NCBI GenBank assembly: GCA_964362485.1
Contig: CAYIEX010000057.1
Coordinates: forward strand, 1 to 11,257
Direction: 5' to 3'
Origin: CAMAVK01 sp964362485
GTDB taxonomy: Archaea; Nanobdellota; Nanobdellia; Woesearchaeales; GW2011-AR9
DNA length: 11,257 nucleotides
Of the stretch, positions 1 through 6,541 are shown piece after piece. Below the pieces are notes generated by a model, which saw only the letters and a program-made list of their open reading frames with translations, had not been told where the DNA came from and searched no databases. A program made the translations under genes and the position numbers. Numbering within the stretch: the first letter of the stretch is position 1; each line of letters begins with the position of its first letter.

Positions 1-1
1 A

Positions 2-781
2 TCACAACCCCACAAATTCAACCGGATTGTATTGTTTAACAGTTATGGATAGAGGCTCCGAGCGAACCCAATTAAAAATATCTTTCACCTCACCAACCGC
101 TTCATCATAATTTTGAAACACCGGATTTCGCGTAAGAGCAGTATACCACACATGAAAAGGAACATCCCGAGTAAGTATTCCCTTTTCCAATGTACCTGAA
201 AACGGGATGCATGCCGGATGAACTTTAATTCCTGTTGGCAGATAAATCTCTTCCTTACCAAATCCTTTACCCTCTACATACCCGTGCCCAGCTAATCGTA
301 AATCCCCCAACAACATTACATATTTTAGCTTCTCCAACCGGTCATCGAGCACCAACCGTGAATAATCAACACCATGGAACCCCCGCGGATGCTCTAAATC
401 CGCAAGACAATCAGCCACGACAGCATCAATCGCTACTTTTTTCTGGTCTGCGGGTAATTTAAGAGTCTTCTCCAGCCCCTTCTTTAAGTCAATTGCCTTT
501 TGCTTCTTTTCTTCAATGATCCTGGTACGCAGCGATTGCAAATGCTCATCAAGCTGTGATTCATGGGGAAACGAAAAAGAGAGCAAATACACATTCAAAT
601 CGGCAATAATATAATACTTGATAGAACGGTCTTCCACCCACTCTTCATAATGAGACCGTCGCTCAAAGGTTGTCTCACGCGTGAAAACCTTGCGTGTAAA
701 ATCATCTTTATTGCATAAAACACACGCGCCTTTCTGGTAGCGAACCAAATCCTGTTGCGATAAAAACTGTGGTTTATCCAT
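2..781 (-). CDS. Hypothetical protein with N-terminal CxxC
   Basis: I do not recognise this 259-residue soluble protein. It has a CxxC pair at residues 20-23 and a single later Cys in an HPACIPF context. A charged, probably helical stretch lies around residues 80-115. There is no signal peptide or membrane segment. The start is ambiguous. ATG at 781 is preceded by GGTGAG, a Shine-Dalgarno-like match three bases away. An in-frame GTG at 793 lies 26.5 nt from the centre of a TATA-like CTTTATCT (816-823), the leaderless spacing seen elsewhere here. I prefer ATG because the leader beginning GTGGGTG also precedes psmB, where homology supports a downstream ATG. It ends with TGA at the left edge, so the gene is complete. 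Confidence 0.75.
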   Translation of the reverse strand: MDKPQFLSQQDLVRYQKGACVLCNKDDFTRKVFTRETTFERRSHYEEWVEDRSIKYYIIADLNVYLLSFSFPHESQLDEHLQSLRTRIIEEKKQKAIDLKKGLEKTLKLPADQKKVAIDAVVADCLADLEHPRGFHGVDYSRLVLDDRLEKLKYVMLLGDLRLAGHGYVEGKGFGKEEIYLPTGIKVHPACIPFSGTLEKGILTRDVPFHVWYTALTRNPVFQNYDEAVGEVKDIFNWVRSEPLSITVKQYNPVEFVGL

Positions 782-815
782 AATCTCACCCACAAATAGA
801 TAAGAGTTGTAGAAA

Positions 816-823
816 AGATAAAG
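816..823 (-). promoter_or_regulatory. Putative TATA box of the 259-aa gene
   Basis: CTTTATCT on the minus strand, centred 26.5 nt upstream of GTG 793 and 38.5 nt upstream of ATG 781. Transcription would begin at or near the GTG, giving either a leaderless GTG-start mRNA or a 12-nt leader carrying GGTGAG before the ATG. It is a weak match to the archaeal consensus. Confidence 0.35.
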
Positions 824-870
824 AATTCGTACAAAGAACCAGCAGGAGAGTTGTACTATTAGTGATAATA

Positions 871-1278
871 TTATTGGGTAAACTTTAGTGTAAGCTTATT
901 GTGGGTTTGAAAAGCAAGAGCATAATCACTATTTCTCAAAAAGAGTTCCTTCCCTATTGCCACCCAATGGACAGTTTTTTCGATGCATTCCTCAAGATTA
1001 GCAGCAGTTGCAAGCATAATTTCTTTTGGGCTAAGAAAGTATTGTTTTTTGCATCTCCATTGATAAAACGAGTCAGGAGGTGGAATACTGATTGGAACAC
1101 TAATATCTATCCTAGTACCAGTACTAAAAGGAACGCCACCCACCTCAACATTCCATTTACTAACACCACTAAAAAAACCAGGAGTCCTAAATAATGGAGG
1201 AACCTCAAAACCATAGCGCGAAACAAGGGCATTATAGAAAGTTCGATTAAGTGAGTATTCAGGATTAACGGTTGTCAT
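871..1278 (-). CDS. Hypothetical protein, 135 aa
   Basis: Unrecognised small soluble protein of 135 residues without membrane segments. The centre is rich in Pro, Gly and beta-branched residues (a PISIPPP run near residues 62-68), which suggests a beta-rich fold. The C-terminal half looks more helical. It lies downstream of fttA on the same strand, after a U-rich terminator-like tract. A TATA-like CTTAAAAA (1301-1308) is centred 26.5 nt from the ATG, so it may be transcribed separately as a leaderless mRNA. The opposite strand also has an open frame (901-1194), but that one lacks promoter context. Confidence that this is a real gene is moderate. Confidence 0.6.
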   Translation of the reverse strand: MTTVNPEYSLNRTFYNALVSRYGFEVPPLFRTPGFFSGVSKWNVEVGGVPFSTGTRIDISVPISIPPPDSFYQWRCKKQYFLSPKEIMLATAANLEECIEKTVHWVAIGKELFLRNSDYALAFQTHNKLTLKFTQ

Positions 1279-1300
1279 AACAAACCAGAAAAGAAGATCC

Positions 1301-1308
1301 TTTTTAAG
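1301..1308 (-). promoter_or_regulatory. Putative TATA box of the 135-aa gene
   Basis: CTTAAAAA on the minus strand, centred 26.5 nt upstream of ATG 1278. The element is weak, but its spacing equals that of the strong leaderless promoters of rps19e and the 317-aa gene. Confidence 0.35.
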
Positions 1309-1317
1309 AATTAGTAC

Positions 1318-1332
1318 AAAAAAAGAAAAAAA
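1318..1332 (-). terminator. U-rich terminator after fttA
   Basis: In the transcript this reads U7-C-U7 and begins three bases after the fttA stop codon. Archaeal termination uses U-tracts, both intrinsically and as FttA (aCPSF1)-dependent sites. There is no obvious hairpin. Confidence 0.6.
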
Positions 1333-1335
1333 TAA

Positions 1336-3225
1336 CTACCTTATCCTTATCACTTCCAAATTCTTCGGTGCAATCGTTTCAATCTTAAATTGCTTATGAA
1401 TCGATGAAGCAAGATCTAAACAACGTGAACTCTCACCATGAACCACAATAATTTTACGTGGTTGTGGATTGCAGCGTTTGACATAATTCATGAGTTGTCT
1501 GCGATCTGAGTGAGAAATAATTTCAACTTTATGGACTTCCATGTTGATTTGTAACACTTGCTGTTTTCCCGACTCATGAACCATAAGTTCCCGCTCGCCA
1601 GATCGTACTCGATAACCCAAGCTTCCTGGAGGCTGATAACACGTGAAAATCATTGCATTCTTACTATCCCGAGCAAGTCCTTTAAAATACTCCACTGAAG
1701 GACCACCGGTAAGCATACCTGATGTTGCCAAAATAAGAGCAGGACCCTCCTCAGCAAGTACGGCTTGGCGATCTTTTGGTGAGCTTACTTGTTTAAAAAT
1801 ATCAGCAAGGAAAGGATTATTTTCTTTATGAAAAATTTGTTGGCGTAAATTCCGGCTCAAAAATTCAGGATACGCCGTGTGAATTGCTGTAATATCCCAA
1901 AGCATCCCATCTTGATACACCGGAGCCTTTGGAATCTTACCCTCACGCATCAACTGCTCAACATACACTAAAATTTCTTGGGCGCGACCGGATCCTAAAA
2001 CAGGAACCAAAACTTTCCCACCCCGCTCAAACGTATTCTTGAGTACATCCATAATATACGCGTCCGCTTCCTCTTCAGCCATCACATTATCCTTTCCACC
2101 GTATGTTGACTCGATCATGAGTGTCTCAACACGAGGAAATTGCGTGTTACCCGGCTCAAGCACATGCGTCCGAGCATACTTTAAATCGCTGGTATACACC
2201 AAATTATGAAGACCATTACCAATATTTAAGTGCACAATCGAGCTACCAATGATATGACCCGAATTATAAAGAGTTAGACGAATATCGGGAGTAATGTCAG
2301 ACACCTCATCAAATTCAAGGCAAATAGTATGCAGTACCATTTCTCGCACTTCATCACTAGTATACAGCGGCTCTTTACCTTCAGCACGTTGAATTTTAAT
2401 CATATCTAGCTGGAGCAGCGCCATAACATCGCGCGTTGGCGCCGTACAATATACCGGCCCTCGATATCCATACTTAAAAAGATACGGAAGCAATCCAGAA
2501 TGATCAAGATGCGAGTGACTGACAATCACCGCATCAATTTCACTAATATTAAATTCTGGCGCATCTAAATAAGGATACATCTCTGCACCTTCTTCACTCG
2601 AATCAATACCACAATCAATTAAAATACGCGATTCGGGCGTTTGTACCAAAAAGCAAGTCCGACCCACTTGGCGCGCCGCACCTAAAAATGAAATACGCAC
2701 CCACTCGTGTTTCTTCTCACGTAGCCAACCATCATAAATACGATGTCCCGTTCGGTCAAGGAACTTCTTGCGTTCAGATGCATTTTCATACAGAACCGAT
2801 CGAATACTCTCAATTAATTTTGAACGAATCGGAGGAACTCGTCGAATAAGCGGAACCCAAAAGGTTTTATTCGCAATTTCTTTAAGAACCTCACCCTGTC
2901 TGCCAATAACAAGACCAGGTTTATCAGCGTGAATAATAACTTGCGAGCGCGGCGGATCAAAGATAAAATCTTCCAGTCCTGCTTCCTCAGCAATCATCGC
3001 TTTAATTTCTTTTTCAGCAACACCTTGATCAGTACAAAGCGAGGGATCGGGTCGCAATTCAATACGTTTCTTAAACTCTGAAACTGCCGCTCGAATCGTA
3101 CCCCCATTATCTCGAAAATATTCTTTATCTTTCGTATAAAGAACAATATTTGCGCCTTCAAACGCAGCATCTGAAATTTTTCCTTCAGGTAAAACTTTAA
3201 TTATTTCTTTTAAAATATCTCCCAT
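1336..3225 (-). CDS. fttA: aCPSF1/FttA, beta-CASP ribonuclease and transcription termination factor
   Basis: Archaeal homologue of CPSF73. It is a Zn-dependent endo/exoribonuclease that cleaves nascent RNA at U-rich 3' ends and terminates RNA polymerase. The N-terminal ~145 residues form the KH region; a GxxG loop (GRQG, 108-111) follows VIIHADKPGLVI. The metallo-beta-lactamase domain carries HSHLDH (237-242), a later His in GHIIGS (H324) and D347. The beta-CASP motifs are E372 (ESTYG), H572 (SHSD) and H596 (VVHGE), so the catalytic set looks complete. The length (629 aa) is normal for the family. The start is supported by the SD-like GAGGTTAGC directly before ATG. It lies 41 nt downstream of psmB, probably cotranscribed, with a U-rich tract in that gap. 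The stop codon is TAG. Confidence 0.97.
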   Translation of the reverse strand: MGDILKEIIKVLPEGKISDAAFEGANIVLYTKDKEYFRDNGGTIRAAVSEFKKRIELRPDPSLCTDQGVAEKEIKAMIAEEAGLEDFIFDPPRSQVIIHADKPGLVIGRQGEVLKEIANKTFWVPLIRRVPPIRSKLIESIRSVLYENASERKKFLDRTGHRIYDGWLREKKHEWVRISFLGAARQVGRTCFLVQTPESRILIDCGIDSSEEGAEMYPYLDAPEFNISEIDAVIVSHSHLDHSGLLPYLFKYGYRGPVYCTAPTRDVMALLQLDMIKIQRAEGKEPLYTSDEVREMVLHTICLEFDEVSDITPDIRLTLYNSGHIIGSSIVHLNIGNGLHNLVYTSDLKYARTHVLEPGNTQFPRVETLMIESTYGGKDNVMAEEEADAYIMDVLKNTFERGGKVLVPVLGSGRAQEILVYVEQLMREGKIPKAPVYQDGMLWDITAIHTAYPEFLSRNLRQQIFHKENNPFLADIFKQVSSPKDRQAVLAEEGPALILATSGMLTGGPSVEYFKGLARDSKNAMIFTCYQPPGSLGYRVRSGERELMVHESGKQQVLQINMEVHKVEIISHSDRRQLMNYVKRCNPQPRKIIVVHGESSRCLDLASSIHKQFKIETIAPKNLEVIRIR

Positions 3226-3242
3226 GCTAACCTCACTACAAG

Positions 3243-3264
3243 ACGAAAAGAAAAAGAGAAAAAA
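3243..3264 (-). terminator. U-rich tract between psmB and fttA
   Basis: In the transcript the gap reads as U6, CUC, U5, C, U4, just after the psmB stop and before the fttA ribosome-binding site. It resembles an archaeal terminator or FttA cleavage region and could cause partial termination or processing between the two genes. Its role is inferred. Confidence 0.45.
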
Positions 3265-3266
3265 CT

Positions 3267-3896
3267 CTACTGGAGAGCTTCAATTTCTTTTGGCATCACC
3301 CTCCGAATTTCTTTTTCGCCAATAATAACGATATCAATACCATTTCCTGAGTAATTGTCACGAGCCATAGACGCTGTAATACAACGCACAACCAGTTTTA
3401 GGCCATCTTGAACACTCATATTATTCTTGTATTGTGTCTCAAGTACACCATACGCAAAAACAGACCCAGATCCGCTTGAAACATAATCCGTAATTTCCGT
3501 AACACTTCCATCAGGGAATAAATCATACAAATGAACTCCTTTGTGATCTTTGGCCCCAAGTAAAAAATGAGCAACACCAGGGAAATATTTTCGTATATTG
3601 GAGTACAATAGTCCACCAATTAAGTTTGCCGCCTCTTTGGCACTTGTTTTTTTATTAGTACGAACTTCTTTGAGCTTAAGTTCAGCTCGTGATAACTTAA
3701 TCAAAAGTTGTGCTTCCGAGACACTTCCCGCAATAGTGACCGCACAATCATCATTTAAAATATGAGTTTTTTCTGCTTTCTTATCAACAATAAGATTCCC
3801 AGCAGTAGCTCGTTTATCTGCAGCCAAAATAACGCCGTCCTTACATACCAAACCAACAGTAGTTGTACCCGTCTTTAATTGTTGTAGTTCATCCAT
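3267..3896 (-). CDS. psmB: 20S proteasome beta subunit (N-terminal Thr hydrolase)
   Basis: Catalytic beta subunit of the archaeal 20S proteasome, which degrades unfolded proteins inside the cytoplasmic alpha7-beta7-beta7-alpha7 barrel. A 10-residue propeptide ends in Gly and is followed by TTTVGL, so autocleavage exposes catalytic Thr1 (precursor residue 11). Mature D17 (AADKR) and K33 are in place, as is the SGSGS loop near mature residue 129. The precursor is 209 aa, the usual length. I choose ATG 3896 over in-frame GTG 3911 because the resulting propeptide matches known archaeal ones in length and because GGGTG lies upstream as a weak SD. It is followed by fttA, a common archaeal neighbour linking protein and RNA turnover. 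Confidence 0.97.
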   Translation of the reverse strand: MDELQQLKTGTTTVGLVCKDGVILAADKRATAGNLIVDKKAEKTHILNDDCAVTIAGSVSEAQLLIKLSRAELKLKEVRTNKKTSAKEAANLIGGLLYSNIRKYFPGVAHFLLGAKDHKGVHLYDLFPDGSVTEITDYVSSGSGSVFAYGVLETQYKNNMSVQDGLKLVVRCITASMARDNYSGNGIDIVIIGEKEIRRVMPKEIEALQ

Positions 3897-3929
3897 TGTA
3901 AAAACACCCACAAGAAGAGTTTACCTCTT

Positions 3930-3937
3930 TATTTTAA
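3930..3937 (-). promoter_or_regulatory. Putative psmB TATA box
   Basis: TTAAAATA on the minus strand, centred 37.5 nt upstream of ATG 3896. It would start transcription near 3907-3911 and give a short leader beginning around GTGGGTG. A second candidate, TTTAAAAA at 3957-3964, lies further upstream and would give a leader of about 38 nt. Which is used cannot be decided from sequence. Confidence 0.4.
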
Positions 3938-3986
3938 GGGGAATAAGATAGTCTTATTTTTAAAGGTTTCTATGCTGTTAGTGCTT

Positions 3987-4039
3987 AATAAAAATAGGCC
4001 TCAAAAATAAGATAAAAGTAAATCAAAAGTAAATCAAAA
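3987..4039 (-). terminator. U-rich 3' region of the 172/225-aa operon
   Basis: Downstream of the 225-aa gene the transcript has repeated short U-runs (U4 every 11 nt, then U5 runs) with no strong hairpin. It includes copies of an 11-nt tandem repeat. This fits a multi-U-tract archaeal terminator ahead of the psmB promoter. Confidence 0.5.
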
Positions 4040-4045
4040 TTAAAT
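4014..4045. repeat. 11-nt tandem repeat, about 2.9 copies
   Basis: The unit aaaagtaaatc occurs at 4014-4024 and 4025-4035. A third, partial copy (aaaattaaat, one mismatch) runs into the stop codon of the 225-aa gene. It is part of the U-rich 3' region and may simply reflect local slippage. Confidence 0.7.
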
Positions 4046-4717
4046 TTTTGTGTGCAACACATCATAAAGAGCTTTAAATTCAACCTGCAAGCCTTCTTCA
4101 TCTGTGATTGCCTGTTCAATAAGTGACTGCAATGCATCCCGTTTTGCAGTAAAGGCAGCACCAGCAGCTGGTGTCTTAAGCATCGTATCAAAATCAACCA
4201 AAGCTTTTATAACACTCTTATTTAACACTTTAATCTCTTTAATAATCGGGTTGATCAACTTTTTTACACTAGCCTCGGTAGCTGGATTAGGGAATTTAAG
4301 TTTCGCTAGATCTGACTCCAATTTTGTAATACGCTGATCAGCTTTTGAAACATGCCGTTTAGCGGCTTTTTCCGGGCCTTTAATTTTCTTTAAATCACCC
4401 TCAACACTAGCTTTAACAACGACATTGCGAATGTCAGTCAAATCTTTGAATGTAACCATAGAAAATTTTTTCGCGGAGTATGCTTCGTCATCAGCTTTAT
4501 TGATTTCTCTAAGCTTATCATAACCTGCTCCAATTTTTTCTTTAACCCATCCAGCAGCATCACCAGTAGCTTTAGCACCACCGGGCCCGAAAATCAATTT
4601 CCATCCAAAATAAACATAACCGAGTGCAATCACCCATACTAAAACATCTAAAATAGTGCTAATCGAATTTGAAAGCGTTGTGAGCGCTGGTCCAGCAACA
4701 AGTGAAGCCGCCATCAT
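4040..4717 (-). CDS. One-TM membrane-anchored helical/coiled-coil protein
   Basis: Unrecognised 225-residue protein. A single hydrophobic helix (about 21-43) follows a short N-terminus. Next come a Gly/Ala-rich linker (FGPGGAKATGDAAG, 44-57) and a long, charged, mostly helical region with coiled-coil potential around 115-150. Most of the chain probably lies on one side of the membrane. The start has two adjacent ATGs (4717 and 4714). AGAGGTGT just upstream serves as SD and fits the second ATG better. The gene begins 6 nt after the 172-aa gene stops, so they form an operon, likely translationally coupled. The C-terminal part contains VDFDTML (184-190), resembling IDFDSLL in the 317-aa gene at 8974-9927. 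Confidence 0.85.
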   Translation of the reverse strand: MMAASLVAGPALTTLSNSISTILDVLVWVIALGYVYFGWKLIFGPGGAKATGDAAGWVKEKIGAGYDKLREINKADDEAYSAKKFSMVTFKDLTDIRNVVVKASVEGDLKKIKGPEKAAKRHVSKADQRITKLESDLAKLKFPNPATEASVKKLINPIIKEIKVLNKSVIKALVDFDTMLKTPAAGAAFTAKRDALQSLIEQAITDEEGLQVEFKALYDVLHTKI

Positions 4718-4723
4718 ACACCT

Positions 4724-5242
4724 CTATGGCGCATTGGCAAGTATAATTGCCCAATGCGAAATTTCGTTGACAAGTAACAATAACATAGTTAGAACAATAA
4801 GTTTCACACCAGCTATAGCACGACTTCGTGTTGGTGTAACAAACAAAAGATACAACACCCCAATAATTGGTCCACCGACAAAGATAAATGCAAACAGCGT
4901 AGCATACGTCGCTCCAAATGCTGCAAGAATACTAGCAGGAGTAAAGACAGCAGAGATAATTGCAAGAATTACTCCCACCGTAATTGCTACAGTTCGATCC
5001 ATATTAGGAATCAAGTTAAGACCCATATAAAGAACTGAAAAGATCAAAATACCTAAAGAAATTCTAACAAACCCAAAGAATTGATTATCCGCACCGCCAC
5101 CAAGCAAGAATTTCAAACTTCCGATCTCAAGAATTTTCTCACCTACCTTCTCGAGGGTATCTGCTAAACTTGCCGCCATTACAGATGACACCGCAAGAAG
5201 CGAAACAATAAGGAAAAGCAACAGTAAGCCTTTTTTCATCAT
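4724..5242 (-). CDS. Signal-peptide, multi-TM small membrane protein
   Basis: Unrecognised 172-residue protein. Residues 1-23 look like a cleavable Sec signal: MMKK, a Leu-rich core, then SSVMA before AS. A short amphipathic stretch follows (24-50). Hydrophobic segments lie at about 56-77, 84-103, 106-134 and 142-158. A small secreted precursor with several TMs recalls pilin/VirB2-like or channel-forming small membrane proteins, but I see no diagnostic motif. It is the first gene of an operon with the 225-aa anchored coiled-coil protein, so the two may form one envelope complex. AAGGTGGTAG before the double ATG is a good SD, and the leader is about 20 nt from the TATA at 5285-5292. Confidence 0.85.
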   Translation of the reverse strand: MMKKGLLLLFLIVSLLAVSSVMAASLADTLEKVGEKILEIGSLKFLLGGGADNQFFGFVRISLGILIFSVLYMGLNLIPNMDRTVAITVGVILAIISAVFTPASILAAFGATYATLFAFIFVGGPIIGVLYLLFVTPTRSRAIAGVKLIVLTMLLLLVNEISHWAIILANAP

Positions 5243-5284
5243 CTACCACCTTTTAGTATAATAACCCAAAGGATAAAATATGCC

Positions 5285-5298
5285 TATATAAATCTTTC
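5285..5298 (-). promoter_or_regulatory. Strong BRE/TATA promoter of the 172/225-aa operon
   Basis: On the minus strand GAAAGA (BRE-like, 5293-5298) is followed by TTTATATA (5285-5292). The box centre is 46.5 nt from the ATG, which places transcription start near 5262 and leaves a leader of about 20 nt containing the GGTGG SD. This operon therefore has a leadered message, unlike the neighbouring rps19e. Confidence 0.75.
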
Positions 5299-5313
5299 CA
5301 GAATTGAAAATTG

Positions 5314-5343
5314 TCGTTTGTGAACTAATCGTTTGTGAATTAA
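5314..5343. repeat. Tandem 15-bp repeat upstream of the BRE, possible activator site
   Basis: Two directly abutting copies, tcgtttgtgaactaa (5314-5328) and tcgtttgtgaattaa (5329-5343), differ at one base. They begin 15 bp upstream of the BRE of the minus-strand 172/225-aa operon, where archaeal activators commonly bind. They also lie about 120 bp upstream of the divergent rps19e promoter. Confidence 0.75.
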
Positions 5344-5387
5344 AATGGTAAAAAAACAAAGAGAAATTATCAAAATGCTGATAAAAA

Positions 5388-5399
5388 AGTTAATTAACT
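5388..5399. repeat. 12-bp perfect palindrome in the divergent intergenic region
   Basis: agttaattaact is a perfect inverted repeat. The heptamer taactgg overlaps its right end (5395-5401) and recurs at 5421-5427. It lies between the divergent promoters, about 65 bp upstream of the rps19e TATA box. It could be an operator, but AT-rich palindromes arise easily by chance. Confidence 0.4.
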
Positions 5400-5454
5400 G
5401 GGGAAAATTTAACAGTCAGCTAACTGGAGCAGCTTAAACAATCCATCTAACCGC

Positions 5455-5470
5455 CCAAAAACTTTATAAA
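5455..5470 (+). promoter_or_regulatory. Leaderless BRE/TATA promoter of the rps19e operon
   Basis: CCAAAAAC (BRE-like) is followed by TTTATAAA at 5463-5470. The box centre lies 26.5 nt before ATG 5493, so transcription should start at the start codon itself. No SD sequence is present, as expected for a leaderless mRNA. Confidence 0.8.
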
Positions 5471-5492
5471 TAACCCATCTTCTCAAAGACCC

Positions 5493-5945
5493 ATGACACA
5501 TATTTTACTCGTAAATCCTAATGAGTTAATCACTAAGACAGCAGGCGAGCTCAAAAAACAAAAGATAGTGAGCCCTACACCTTGGTCTAAATTCGTCAAA
5601 ACCGGTCATCACAACGATCGCTTACCCGATAATGAAGACTGGTGGTATGTACGCTCTGCAGCAGTTCTTCGAACCGTTGCTCGTCTAGGTCCAGTCGGTA
5701 CCGAAAAACTTCGAACCAAATTTGGTGGCCGAAAAAACAGAGGTCATAAACCAGAACGTCACTTCAAAGCATCCGGTGCAATCATTCGTAATATTCTTCA
5801 GCAACTTGAAAAATCAGGTCTTGTCAAGCAAACCCAAAAAGATAACCACAAAGGCCGCGTTCTAACGCCTCAAGGAGTTTCATTTTTAGATAAAATTGCT
5901 GTGCAGGTCGCAAAACAAGAGCACAAAGAAAGCAAAGAGCAGTAA
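5493..5945 (+). CDS. rps19e: 30S ribosomal protein S19e
   Basis: Component of the small ribosomal subunit found in archaea and eukaryotes, needed for 40S/30S assembly. The 150-residue chain has the family hallmarks: PxPWSKFVKTG (30-38), the NEDWWYVR block (47-54), LGPVGTEKLRTKFGG (65-79), then SGAIIRNILQQLEKSGLV (94-111) and the GRVLTPQG segment (121-128). The length is typical. The start is fixed by the leaderless promoter spacing and by the family N-terminus. It ends with TAA, one base before the rpl39e ATG, and leads a compact three-gene ribosomal operon. TAA here shows that this organism uses TAA as an ordinary stop. Confidence 0.98.
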   Translation: MTHILLVNPNELITKTAGELKKQKIVSPTPWSKFVKTGHHNDRLPDNEDWWYVRSAAVLRTVARLGPVGTEKLRTKFGGRKNRGHKPERHFKASGAIIRNILQQLEKSGLVKQTQKDNHKGRVLTPQGVSFLDKIAVQVAKQEHKESKEQ

Positions 5946-5946
5946 A

Positions 5947-6120
5947 ATGGCACGAAACAAACCTCCAGCAAAAAAGAAACGCTTAATTAAATTAAGTAAA
6001 CAAACAAAATGGGCACCTTTTTGGACTGTCTTTAAAGTTCACGGCAAAGGTCGAAAAGTACACCCCTCCCGTCACACGCAAGTTAAACGCAGTTGGCGCA
6101 GAACAAGCACGAAAGCATAG
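5947..6120 (+). CDS. rpl39e: 50S ribosomal protein L39e
   Basis: Small, very basic 57-residue protein lining the ribosomal exit tunnel in archaea and eukaryotes. It is recognised by its Arg/Lys richness, the TKWAPFWTVFK centre and the RSWRRTSTKA end, similar to the family's RRHWRRTKL-type terminus. It is slightly longer than the usual ~51 residues. The start codon lies one base after the rps19e stop. An in-frame ATG at 5896, inside rps19e, would add an unlikely overlapping extension. It ends with TAG, eight bases before the rpl31e start, so the genes are cotranscribed and probably coupled. Confidence 0.95.
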   Translation: MARNKPPAKKKRLIKLSKQTKWAPFWTVFKVHGKGRKVHPSRHTQVKRSWRRTSTKA

Positions 6121-6128
6121 AGGTTAGC

Positions 6129-6509
6129 ATGGCAGCAAAAAAAGAAGACGCAAAAATCCTTGAGCGAACCTATAACGTTCCACTCCGTAAAGAATACCTT
6201 AAAGTTGCAACTTGGCGCAGAACTGAAAAAGCAGTAACCGCTGTTAAACAATTCCTCGTTCGCCACATGAAATCAGAAGACGTCAAACTCTCAACTGAGC
6301 TTAACGAAAAACTCTGGCAACACGGTATTAAAAACCCCCCTCACCACATTAAAGTAACCGCAACTCGTGATGAAAAAGGTGTTGTTCGAGCTCATCTCTT
6401 TGGTGAAGTAGTAACGAAAAGCGATAAGCCAGCAGCTAAAAAAACAGCCAAAAAAGCTGCTCCAAAAGCTGAAGCCAAAGCAGAAAAAGTAGAAGTACCA
6501 GCACAGTAA
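6129..6509 (+). CDS. rpl31e: 50S ribosomal protein L31e with Lys/Ala-rich C-terminal tail
   Basis: Large-subunit protein near the exit tunnel, shared by archaea and eukaryotes. The core (about residues 9-97 of 126) has ERTYNVPLR, the AVTAVKQFLVRHMK helix, LNEKLW and the GIKNPPHHIKV block. The last ~29 residues form a low-complexity Lys/Ala/Glu tail (KPAAKKTAKKAAPKAEAK and onward) absent from most archaeal L31e. I place the start at 6129: AGAGGTTAGC just before this ATG is an SD, identical over 13 bases (with ATGG) to that of fttA. An upstream in-frame ATG (6093) would overlap rpl39e by 28 nt. The rps19e-rpl39e-rpl31e order is a known archaeal arrangement; PDCD5 and aIF6, frequent members, are absent here. 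Confidence 0.96.
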   Translation: MAAKKEDAKILERTYNVPLRKEYLKVATWRRTEKAVTAVKQFLVRHMKSEDVKLSTELNEKLWQHGIKNPPHHIKVTATRDEKGVVRAHLFGEVVTKSDKPAAKKTAKKAAPKAEAKAEKVEVPAQ

Positions 6510-6510
6510 T

Positions 6511-6535
6511 TTATTTATTTTAACTTTTCTTCTTC
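6511..6535 (+). terminator. U-rich terminator after rpl31e
   Basis: T-runs (TTTATTTATTTT, then TTTTCTTCTT) start right after the rpl31e stop with no clear hairpin. This is the pattern of archaeal U-tract termination. The next promoter follows immediately. Confidence 0.5.
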
Positions 6536-6541
6536 CAAAAG

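Noticed and set aside
901..1194. 97-codon plus-strand frame opposite the 135-aa gene
   Set aside because: The minus-strand frame is longer and has a TATA-like box at 26.5 nt. The plus frame has no promoter and a composition typical of shadow frames.
3897..3911. GTG 3911 as the psmB start
   Set aside because: ATG 3896 gives the standard short propeptide before TTTVG, with GGGTG as weak SD in the leader.
4656..5030. 124-codon plus-strand frame opposite the membrane-protein operon
   Set aside because: It lies antisense over two genes with signal peptide, TM segments, SDs and a strong promoter; its composition is that of an antisense shadow.
5345..5437. 30-codon ORF (MVKKQREIIK...) in the divergent intergenic region
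   Set aside because: No TATA box at a sensible distance, no SD, and a low-complexity AT-rich stretch; likely chance.
6093..6128. Upstream ATG 6093 for rpl31e
   Set aside because: It would overlap rpl39e and add a non-family extension; ATG 6129 has a clear AGGT SD.
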